From: Siniperca chuatsi
Lineage: Eukaryota > Chordata > Actinopteri > Centrarchiformes > Sinipercidae
Length of the DNA stretch: 64,000 nt
Assembly (NCBI RefSeq): GCF_020085105.1
Contig: NC_058051.1
Coordinates: 3,244,001 to 3,308,000, forward strand
Direction of reading: 5' to 3'
Shown here: one piece after another, positions 24,501-36,500 of the stretch
Numbering within the stretch: position 1 is the first letter of the stretch
Layout: each line of letters opens with the position of its first letter
The notes under the pieces: model-generated
What the model was told of the DNA's origin: nothing
What the model saw: the letters and a program-made list of their open reading frames with translations, nothing else
Databases searched by the model: none
Translations under genes and position numbers: made by a program

Positions 24501-27500
24501 CAGGCCCTCCAAGAAGTCTCTGACCCGTCTGAAGTTGGTGCGTCCGATGCTCCAGGAGCCGTCCACCAACAACATGATGTCCGCTGCTGCATCGCTGTCA
24601 CACTCAAATGGTTTCCTTGGAGACATACCTTAATAAAAGGAAGCATGAAGCAAAAGAGCACTGAAGCTGTTCATTGTGGACCAACACCTTACTAAGTCAA
24701 TTCATATTGGTTTTTCCTTTCATTTGTCACCCATCTGTATATTAGTGAGTACATGGGTAAATGCATGGTTTTAAATCAGGAAGCAGATCGCTCTATGCAT
24801 TTAGGCAGGCAAAAGGTGGGTGTAGGTGTTAAACTGTAGGTGTGTAAATACTATGTGAACATGTGTCGACATGGTGCATACATGAACATGAGTGAGTTTC
24901 CATGCATGTGAATGTGCGTTCCCTTGGATTATGAGGGAGAGAGAGGACACATGCGCCCTGCAGTCGAACAGGATGGCCTGTCATTATCCTTTCCTTTACC
25001 TGACCCTCCCTTGTGTAACCACTGTCATCACATTTCAAACCAACAGTTACTGCTCTCAAGTCTCTTGGTCCCTTAACTCATAAGAAGAGCCAAAGATGAT
25101 GGTGGCCAGAAGTTCTTTAAGACAACTGGCTTAACTTCCTGCTTCAAGGGAGTTGTCCTAATCAGTGCTATCATGTTTTGGTTCATTAAAATAACAAATG
25201 TCACCAAAAGGAGCATTTTAGATCTGAGTTTTATGTCATGTTTTTCTAACACTGGGGAGCAGAGGTTACCTGTAACCGGCTGGGTAGGGAAGGGTGTTTT
25301 CCGGGGTTTCTCCTCGGCTGCTTTTCCCTGTGCCGTCCCCTGCTCCTCCTTATTCTCCACCTTAGAACGATCCCGCTCTTTTTCTTTCTTCCTCTTCCTC
25401 TTCTCTTTGGCGGTTTTCTCTGGGGTCTCTTCAGGAAGCTGAGAGGGGGTTTCTATAGCTGGGGGCTCTGGAGGAGAGAGGTAATTGCAAGCACATGCGT
25501 GGGGTTACAGTAAGATAAGCAAAGATTGTTTAGGGGACCAGTTGAGGCTGTTCGTCACAGGAAATCTACTGTGGACACTGGGTCCATCTGACTTCAAAAG
25601 TATCAAAGGGAAAAGTGAGAGGAAACATTATTTCCCTGTATATACATGTGCATATAAATGATTGTTTTATGATTCACAGTTTACATCTTTTGCCTCAACC
25701 ATTGCTAACAAACCCCCAACCCCACCTCCCTCCGTCTTGTTCCAGCTTTTGTCTCCTGTGTTCCACCTACTGTTGCCGGGCTGTCATTACTGTGTGTGTA
25801 TCAGTCTCAAAGCGCTTTGGCGCAGGCGTGTTTAAATACAGTATACTGTACTTACTGTACACATGTGTACGGGCTTGCTTGTATGTGTGTGGTCGCAACA
25901 TTTCCGTGCCTTGCCCCCTCTCTGTCAAACAGGGCTATAATGACAGAGGCCATCAGAGCAGATAGATCAACTCTTAGGTAAGTTCCTATCTGTCAAACAG
26001 AATTCACTTCTTCACCTGTAGAGATGACATGTAGTATAACTCGAGGATCAGTTCGTCAAACCCTCTGGGTTCAACAATCTGGCACACTACATAGCGGTTT
26101 AGCCGATGTCAGAGACTGGATGTAACACAACTTTTTTGCAGTTGAACTTTTACGAAACAGAGATCTTAATCATCGGCACTGAGCACCTTTCTATACAGTG
26201 CTTTGAACAACACACAAAAAATATTTCAGAGATCAGAGTAATGTTGTCTTTCAGCAATACAGAAAAAAACTAATATTCCTGCTTTTAAATCTTCATGTCC
26301 GGACTATTGTAAAGCCTTTTCATTAATGCTTGAGCTGTAGCTCAGCTCCAGACTGTGCAGAACTCTGCAGCCAGGTTTCTGACTAAGACAAAAATAATCT
26401 CACATCACCCGGCATTTTAGGTTCTTTCCACAGCTTACCAGCTACTTTTAGAATCCATTTTAAAATCTTACTCAGCTCATACAAGGCTTTACATGGCCAG
26501 GCACCAGAGTAGACTCGTGAACTTTGAACTCCTTACTGTCCCAAAAGACCTCTTAGATCTGCTGAGTTAGGCCTTTTAGCTGTTTCAGAGTCCAGGTTCA
26601 AGTCAAGGCGTGATCGAGCTTTTGCTGTACTGGCAACGCAGCTTTGAAACAGTCTTCCAGATAATATTGAGTGTACCACTATCCCACGTTGCTTGATTAT
26701 CATACTTTCTTTCATATTCAAGCCCTTAGGACAGGGCTATTCAATTACAAATTCAATTGGCCCAGATTTTAAAACCAGGAAATGTAGATGGGCCAGACAT
26801 TTTCAGCAGCCTATTTAAAACCTTATTTTTAGTTTTTGGCAATGACAAATTTTAAACAAATGCAAATGAATGTAATAAAAAACAGCAGGCATTTGGAGAT
26901 GGCGGTAAAGTAAACAAATACTTGCCAGTCCAGGCAGGGTTTCATTGTCAAATTTACATTTCAGGGTTGACAGAGATATATTTTCAGAAGAGCATTTCCC
27001 TTCTTGTGACTGTCAATAGCCAGATGGTTTGAAAAGCTACTAAGCGTGGTCGGAACTCACATGAGAAAACGTTGCTTTGTGAATGATATGGCGGTGTCGC
27101 TACATCCATAAACATCCTGCCCGATCGGTACTACTGGGCCGGATGTGGCTCGTGGCCCGCCAACTGAATAGGCCTGCATTAGGACATTATCATGTCTGGG
27201 GCTGGGTGTGAATTGCCTCTTATTTTGCCAGGACCCAAGCCACCATACTGTAATAATACCAAGATGTGTGAGTGTGTGTGGATGTAGTGCTATTATCTGC
27301 TAGCATGCACTACCTGTAGTAGTAGCAGCAGCAGCGGTGGTGGTGGGGCCCGGATACAGAATCGTTGGCAGGCCCACCAGAGCCTCTGTTGCATCGTCCA
27401 GATCTCCTGACCCTGACCCGCCTGGCAACATCTTCTTCCTCTGCTCTCGGCTACCACTACGGACCATTTCCTCCTCCCGCAGACCCTCCACTGGAAGAGA

Positions 27501-30500
27501 GAAAGTGCAGCCAAGGGAATCACATATGAGTGATCTACAGTATATTAATTTATATAACATTACTGCCAGTGGTGCAGGAAATCTGATACTTTCCGGAGAG
27601 TCAAATCTGTGTATGCATGTTTATAAATCAACTGTAGATATACCAATTTACAGTAAATCCCAATGCAAATGGAATAACTTTACTATCTAATAATCAATGC
27701 CTACCTATGTGCAGAGCAAACCAACCCCTCTACATCCGTTATAACTTCTAGGTTTACAACAATATAAGTATAGCTAAAATATAATTATGATGTATTATTA
27801 TTATTATTATTATTATTTATTCATTTCCAGGGGGAAATTCACACGCTATCCACCAGTATTTAAAGTATTTTATATATTTTATACCACCTTTAACAGCTTT
27901 AACATTAAAGTGATCCTTACACATTAATGCATTAATAATTATAATCTAATAATGTAATATACATTATTTTGAAATGGCCCATTCTGCATAATGAGTACTT
28001 TTACTTTTGGTACTTTAAGTTATATTTTGATACTAATACTTTATTTACTTTTACTTACTTAGAACTTTGAATGCAGGAGCTTTACTTGATGATGACCAAG
28101 TACAGGTTGCACAGTAACTGTCAGTCCCCTGCTTTTTGTGTAAAACTACTGCAGGGCTAACGAACAGCATGACTGGACTGTTCATTATCTGGACAACATA
28201 TCTATTTGCAGATTGGATTTCAGTACTAGGTAGGTTTGAGATCAGAGAGATAAAAGTGAACATGCTAGAGGTAAAGATAGAGCATGTTTGATGTTATTAC
28301 TTCTCTGGCTTAACTGCTTCACCCGGTCCTGTTGGGAAATCCTCGCCTGGAGTTAAGAGACAAGGTCAACAACAGCAAATTGAGGGTGAAATTTCCAAGG
28401 AAGTAAGCATTGCCTCGACACAGTAACCTACTATCACTAGCACGGCTCAAAATAAGTGCTGGGCCCAGAGGGGGTTAAAGCAGATGGGAAAGGCGAAGAC
28501 GCATCAGGAAGGAATTCCCAGACGGCCATCATTCCAGCCTGACAGCCAGTGTTACGAATTTCCAAGTTGCCAGGTTTTTCCACACCTGCCTAGACATGCT
28601 CGACTCGACACAGTAACCTACTATCACGAGCACGGTTCGCAAGCAACCACAGGCTACATTCACATATTATACAATCCAATATGAGCCGCAGGAAATTATC
28701 AATCAGAGTCTCACAATAAAATGTCAAAAGCAAAAGGGGCTCACAAAACAGGGGAAATCAACAGACAGAGAGCTGTGATGGGATTCACCGTCACTGCCGT
28801 GGGAAATAACAGCACTGGAGCCAGAGACAGAGGTGTCTGAAATAATCTGAGGTGCAAAATGTGTTGCCAATTCCCATGCACAGCCTAATCCTCCAACATA
28901 GGTGACGCTTCATCAAAATGTCCCCATCCTACCGTTTTTCTCCTCAGAAATTCCCAGTAAACTCAACTATAAGACAAACTTTACTCCTCTCTCCAAGCTC
29001 CGTCCACAGTGTGGGCAGAAAGCCAATACTGACTGTGTAATTTGGCTGGTAAGGTTGCCTTTGCGGACCACAGAGGAACAAGGGTTGGTGGGCACATTTA
29101 CAACCCAGGAACACACTTACCTCATGTAAGTATACACACAAACAAAACCCACTTTCAGCTTGTAATCCGGCTAGAGTAAGAATTTATACTGACTCTGCGT
29201 GTGTGTGTGTGTGTGTGCATCTGCTTGGTCTGATGGGGTGGGGGCTTGGAGGAACCACTGCACACTCCAAGAAAGCATAAGAATGTCAAAAATGCACCAC
29301 TTCCTATAATATGACTTTGCTGTCTTGCCAATGTTATCTCAAAGTACTAACTGAGTCAACAGCAGTGCAGATAGTATTTCTTTTCATCTCTAGTCAGTGT
29401 TGTACATCACATCATGCCTGTGGAGTTTCATGTCCCTTGTTCAACCCCACAAAAAACTGTAGCATGTTTTGTGGATTCCAGTTAATCAGAAAAAAAAACA
29501 AAACAACCCTATACTATATTATATAAGACGGACCATAGAGATATGCATGAGATATTCATGCTCACTTGCACTCAAACAACCTACTTCTTACCTCTTTATC
29601 ATTCCACTCCCTGCATCTATTTCTTTACAACACTTCATGTTTCTCATATCTCTGCCAAGCTCTCCTTCTTACTTTTTACTGCATTAGTTTATGTATTTTA
29701 CAGGAAAATAAAATTAAACAAATCTGTTTTAGAGTGGTAAAAAAAAGCCTATAGACCTTAGCAAAATATTATATTCATATAATTTACCAGAGCTGAAAGA
29801 CACATCTTGAAATCGCTCATTTTATCTACAAATGCATCAGTTTTTTTTCAATTTACACTAATGTGAGAAGCAATTTGAAGTATTGGCGAGTAACCTGCAA
29901 ATCCTTAATGGACTGTCAAAGGCCGTTATACATACAGCGAAGGCTTGAAGGCCATTTGTTCCATTTGTGCTCATCTTTATTCCCTCCGCCCTCTATTTTG
30001 TTCTCTCTTCTCAGCCAGCCTTTCTAATTTCTCCCATCCACCTCGCTGCTTCTTACTAGTGAATCGTCGCTTTGCGAGAAGTTTCTCTGTTGTTCCATTG
30101 AGCACGAGGACTTGGAGGGCGTACTCCTGACTGGAGTCCAGTCCTGCCACCGTTGCCCGGCCCCGTGTGGTGGTCAGCATCAGCTCTGGCTGTGGCACCT
30201 CTGAAAAAGACATGCATTTTGGTTGAGAAATGACAGATGGGATACTGTAAGTGTAAAGGGAAAGTCAGGGTTCCTGACATCAACTAAGATCTTTTTTGCC
30301 ACAAAAGTATTAAGAATAAGCAGGAGAGAGCCTGTATTTTAGTTTTTAAGTTGAGGTGAGTTAAATGAGCTCATAATGCAGGACAGATAAGACAACAAAC
30401 ACAGCAAGCTAATAAAACCATTATATACATAAAACACAATAACATAAAAGACACACTAAAAAACAAAGTTCCAAACCTAAACATATTAAAATTATAAAAA

Positions 30501-33500
30501 AAACCCATAAATAATTACAAAGAAAAGCATAAGCTAAAAACAAAATGTACATTTAAGTGCCAAAGGTTCACAATTCAAGAGTCAAATAGCCTCAGGGAAT
30601 GTACTTCTTTTGAATTGCTCAGATTGAAAACAAAGTCATCCGTACCTCCTCTCAGAGGACATTTCCTGAAAGAGAGGAGCTGCTGGGTGAGAATCAGCTC
30701 TAACGATGTTCCGAGCCTTTTAGCGAAGCCAAACTTTAAAAACTGAAGAGAGCGACGGGAGGGAGTGGGCAGTCATTTTAGATGCAGATTTAACTATTTT
30801 TTGTTATGTTTTGTTCAGCAGTAGTCCGACTACCAAACCAAACTGTAATAAATGAAGTTTGCACACTTTTCACATTTTACCCATTTAAGGTTATTACTGT
30901 GCCAAGGAAATTTAAAATCTTTCATATTTTCTACTGGTTTGCTGGAAATTTCAAGAAGCAGTTTCCAACATTTCCCTCTCCTGAAGTCTATGATCATCTC
31001 TATAGTTTTCATCTCCCAATATTAAGCTGAAGGCTATCATCGCTGCACCATCTTACAAGCTCAGACACCTCCCTCCCACAGTATATGCTGATTCATCTGA
31101 TCTTGTTACTAACCCAGCCACTGTAGTATCATCAGCAAAATCAAATATTTCAAATGAGTCATCAAAAGTAGCCCAATCATTTGTATACAAGGAATAAAGC
31201 TGGAGAGAAAGGCAGCAACCCTGGTTAGCCCCCATGTTATTTACTTTACAATGTTATATTACTTCATAAGTTTATCCTTTAAATTGTTGCATTTTAATGT
31301 TCCTAATTATGTTCCCTGAATTTGTAAATGTTCTTATAATATAATAATTATAAAATACAGTACAGCCTTAATTGTCTTCTTGCTCTCATTTCATTTGTGA
31401 CTATTTATATTTAGGTTTTGTCTCAAATGTATTCTTTCTATTGTGAAAGTAAATCTCATTTTATTGTAAAAGAATATTTTTTTCAACTAAAAAATAAGCA
31501 GTGAAGTACTGATGCGCCTCCCTCTCCAGTCCACAGTCTACTGGCCTTGGATGTCTGGGTCAGATCAGCTTCTGCAAACGCTTTTCCCAAGAGTTTACGG
31601 GTCAAACGTCAGCATGTAAGCAATAAATATGTGAAGAAAAAAGCCTAAATGTTCAAGCATCATGCTGCAGAAATACTGTAGCTCTAACTGGAGTTGTACT
31701 AATCTTTGCTACAGTCATTTTTACACTGGCATAGACAATATATCATGATGCACAGCCAGCTGCAACAGCGGCTGAAGTACCCTACTAGATTATACACACT
31801 ATTCCCAGTTCTTGTCTGATAAGATTAACCGAAATCCTGAGAAATCTTAACAGTGAGTGCATTCTTTCAATCTGTGCAGGTGAACCCAACGTAAAATGAG
31901 CCTTAAATGCAAACTGCATTCACGTTTCCCCTGAAGCTAAATCTTAGCAGGGGAGTTTTCAGCAACTCGCTGTGTAACCCCTCTGTCTTCATCTGGTCTT
32001 CAACAACTTTTTCTTTTTCTATACAAATGATATACCGCTTCCTCTTCTGTTCTCCAAATTGCAGATGTATTCTGCAACCTTCTGCAGTTCTTTTAATGCA
32101 TTTTCCAGAATTGTACTGCCTTCCCCCTTTAATCTCATCTACACCACCTGTCCATCCTCTTACTCTCCCCAAGACCCTACACCTCAACTCGCCTGTCGGA
32201 CTGAATTCTTCTTCTAAGCCCCCCCTCTGTCTCTCTTTTAGACGTGCCTGGGCTTAGCTGCACAGTGTGGAATGGGAGATAAGAGGGTGATGGAGAGAAA
32301 ACAATGTTAAGGAAGAAGTTAAAGGGGCAGGAAGAATCACAGATGTGAAGAAGGAGGGGAGGAGAGGGAGCTGCATTCTTATCCAAACCATCACCTGTGA
32401 AGCAAGAGAGCTGACATATTCATGGCAGTCTGGATTAAAGTGAGATGAAAGGCACTTTCACACCACATTTATATGCTGCTTCAAACTAGAGAAGGGGGAA
32501 TCAAGGCTTGCACTTTAGACATATGCTGATATAAAAAGTTGATGATCAGATTGGGATTGGATTTTGGCCAGTACATTTTATGATATACTTCTATAAATGT
32601 ATGAAAGATACAGTACCTCAATGATTACACAACTTACAATTACACTAAAGCATATGCAAACATACAGTATATTTTGGCCAGTTTTAAACTAGTTTTAACA
32701 AAACAGCATACAGATTTCTCAGAAGGTTCAGCCCAGGTTTCTCCAGAACATGAAAAGGTTATTGTGCCTTTTGAAGGGAAATAAATCACAGAGCATTTTA
32801 TCTGATGTTGCAATGCAATCTTTTTTTCTTTATGTTTTCTATCTGCTGAGCCAGAGGCAGAGCTGCGCCTGCTTATGATGGCATCCATGATTCCAAAACC
32901 AAAGAATCCAAGGCTGTGACTAAACTCACTCTCTCATTCACTCATTTACTACTCCCTTTATAATAGACACGCAATAGTTTAGTCAATAATGATCAGTAAA
33001 TTGAGACTTTGGACACTTATTCACACTCATATGTATCAAATCTCTCAGAAAAGAAAAGTTATTCTACTAGGCCCAAAAGAGTAAATGCGTTTTATGAGCT
33101 TTCTTAGCCTTGGAAAGTAATCCTGTTCCGAGAAGGTGGAATATATGTGAATGAATACAATGAGGAAATGTTTGTTTTTAAATAACAATTAGGTTTTGAG
33201 TCCCAAGTCTGAATCCAATATTAATTTAACTGAACCAACCAACCAACCAAACTGACCGATTCTGTCCAGGATGTAAGTAAAGTGTAATTTGCACTTAATC
33301 TGCAACAAACTCAGAAACTGTGATAATTAGGACCCCTCACAAGTGTGACTGCATTCATTGCACATGAAAGCTCCAATGTTGTGCAACAGTTTCCCTATAT
33401 GTGATAAAAATGATAATTATAGCTTTTACTTACTTTGTTGGCTCTCTTGCATTTATCAATGTCATGGAAAAGGACACATTGTAAGTCAATTTATTAAAAA

Positions 33501-36500
33501 GTATCAACATAGATACTTGATTTTATGGACAAAAGAAAGCAAACCAACAGCAGAGCCAAGGAATCTGGCAGTTTTTTTTAACGTGTTGATAACAAAATGA
33601 AAAATACATGGTAATCATTCATTTCATTTGATTGCGTAGGGCGCCGTAAAACGGCAATGTTATTCTTTTTCAGAATAACATTTCTGAGAGTGCGTGCAGG
33701 AAACTGCTCTTTACAGAGGAGCAATAGAAAGCATGGGATGTGCGCGGCCCAGGACAGGAGGGCTCTGCAGCGGGTGATTAAAACCGCCCAGAACATCATT
33801 AGAACCCATCTACCGAAAACCAGTGATATCGGTGAGGTCAGGTGCCTGCGCAGAGCCCAAAGGATACTAAAAGACAATAATCATTGCATTCCCACTACAA
33901 CCGCAAGTTTTCACACCATAACTTATATATTACACCAATAATGTACACATTATACATATCTTTGTGCGTGTATATACAGTATACGTAATTGTATATCCTC
34001 CTTGTTAATATAATTTTGTTTTCCTTTTATTTCTTCCTTTAGTGCTACTTTTTTATACTTTTATTGTTTTATTCTATTCTAATTTAAAATATTTGAATAT
34101 TTGTTAATACATTTTCATTGTGTGTAGCATGGAGGGGGCTACAACTGTATTTCATTGTGCACTCCTCATTGTGCAAAGAAATACAGTGCAATTGGAGGCA
34201 TGAAGCATTAAAAGACATATCATAAAGGCACTTATCATGCCAATGCCCTGCTGCCTTGTCCAACTGTTCCATCCATCACTGTAAATGGATAGAAATTGCC
34301 CCAGTTCAACAAATTATCCCTGACCTTTATAATTTGGAAAACTACTTATCACTTGAAATAGACTTTAACTGGCTCTAAGAATAAGGAGCTGCTGAACCTG
34401 CCTGCAGGGATTTGCTCTAGTGCCGCAAAGTGCGAGTGTTACGTTGCCACTGCCTCTAAATATATCAAACGTTCGAGTATTTTGGGTTTTCGAGTGTTAG
34501 GTGTTGCACACTTTCGAGACCACAAGAGCACAGGGCATGCTAATTGGATCTGTGGGTATAAAGAGGAAGTAAACCAATGTATGCTTCATTCTCCTTCACA
34601 AATATTAAGTTGAAGGCTACATAAAGCTGATAACTTATGAAATCAGGAAGTGTTTTAATTTACTTACTGTGATAATTGTATTGATGATACTTGTGTATTA
34701 TTTGGTAAATGAAAATGAACAACAAAAACATACAGTATTGATGTTGTATCATGACAGAGGCAGAAATAAGAAATGACCTGGAGACAATAACAGTATTTAA
34801 ATCATGATGCAAAATAATTATTAACGCAAATAAGCACCAGAAGTAGTCGAACTATCAGCCAAACGGCAGCAACGGGTCTCACCAAACTCTGCAGACAGCC
34901 AGGAATTGTATCCTCAGGCTAATGAGCGCTGAGTCTACTGTCTGACTCTGGTACATGAACGAATCTGGCGAGCCCTTGCACAGACCCGGTACATACCGGA
35001 CAAAAAAAAAAGTCTCAGTAGAAAAGATTTGTTTGTTAATATTTTGCCAGCACTCATTTGCCCATTCCATTCCCATTTAGCCACAAGAGCATCAGTGAGG
35101 TTGTGCGCTGCTGTTGGGTGATAAGGCCTGGCTCAGCACTGACTTTCTAGTTTATCCCAAAGGTGTTGGATGGGGTTGAGGTCAGGGCTCTGTGAGGGCC
35201 AGTCAAGTTCCTCCACACAAAACTTGTGAAAGGGCCTTTCCCACAAAGATGGAAGCACACTGTTGTCTAAAACATCATTGCATGCTGTAGCATCTCAATT
35301 TCCCTTACTTGGAATTAAGGGGCCTAGGCCAAATAATGAAAAACAGTCCAAGACTAGAAGTACACAAAGGTATGTGGACAAGGGTGTGCATATACCTTTG
35401 GCCATATACTGTATCACATATGAACTTGCCCAATTATTATGCATCGCCACTTTAGAACACCTAAGAGTGGATATGGAAGCACAACATGGGAGTGAAAATC
35501 ACAAATGAGCTGTGGGAATGGTGCAGAGAAGCAAGGCAATTCAAAATACTGCACAAGCATTACTTGCTTCCTCAAATGTGTAGAATACTTTATTGCACAA
35601 CTCCAAAGTGTTATGTATCTTGACATATCTATTTATTGTAAATGCATATTTAAGCTTTGATGTACTGAATACACGGTAGGTTATATCAAACCTGTTTTGT
35701 TAATCTATGTTATCAAGTTACTTCAGTCATGTGAAAATTTCAAACGTGATTGCTTTCAACACTGTCAGTAAAGTTTCACCTGAGATGGGTCTCACGCGGA
35801 CCTTGTAGCCCTGAACGGGTCCATCAGCCTCCTTCCATTTCATCTGCAGTCTGTCCTCAGACAGGACCGTCAGCTTAAGACGACCTTGACATTCACAGAG
35901 ACAAAGAGAAGAATACAAAAGAAAAGTGGTTTTAAATGTGTGCGTGATGTCTACTCAAGGATTTGGGTCAAGAGAAAGAGGAGAGCATGACAGTTGCAGG
36001 CTTTTCAAATATCAAAGAAACAAGCTGCGAAACTTTCTTCATTCCTCCAGTTTGCCAAGACGGCCTAACCCCTCTCACTTCCTTTTCCCAAAATCAAATC
36101 CATCTCTTGTTTCGACTTCATCTACATAATTTCCAGCAGGGGTTTCCCAACAAGCAGTGTCTTTCATGTTTCTAAACTCCCGCCCTCCACCCATCCCTCT
36201 CTCCAGCTGCTCCTTCATCCATCAAAGCATGCCCTGTCCTCTTGTCTGGTATAGAAACAGGAACAGGACGCTGGTTGGGGACTGGAGGGTCAAAGGTCAT
36301 GTCAAAGGAACGTCACACACTTACAGTGTGTCAGGGTTTTGTATTTACTATTTGGTGGGGTAATAGATGGAGAGGAAGATGAGGGGGGAAGGGGAAAACG
36401 GAAGCAAAGAAGACAGAGGAGTGTAGACATGAACAGCATGAATCACAGTGGACTTCTGTGGATGCATGACCCTCAGCACTCAACAGATCCCTTCCTGACT

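Larger units (their letters stand above)
30057..35884 (-). other. col20a1: col20a1 N-terminal FN3 domain (two exons)
   Basis: Exons 35780-35884 and 30057-30200 encode the first fibronectin type III domain, separated by a 5.6 kb intron. The first half reads [19 protein letters not shown], with the conserved strand-B tryptophan; the second half contains the [16 protein letters not shown] segment with the conserved tyrosine. In collagens XII, XIV and XX a lone FN3 before the first VWA is the family arrangement. The second exon ends in phase 1 and joins directly to the linker exon at 27490. Confidence 0.85.

Noticed and set aside
28292-28360. A possible extra col20a1 exon with good acceptor (TTAACTCCAG) and donor (GAGAA-GTAATA), reading [15 protein letters not shown]
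   Set aside because: Its length (46 nt) breaks the frame with the next exon, while a direct junction 30057-27490 keeps frame. It may be a chance exon-like sequence.
31903-32257. Overlapping open frames on both strands (94 and 116 residues) in a col20a1 intron
   Set aside because: No recognisable domain, no splice context, and frame composition resembles non-coding DNA.
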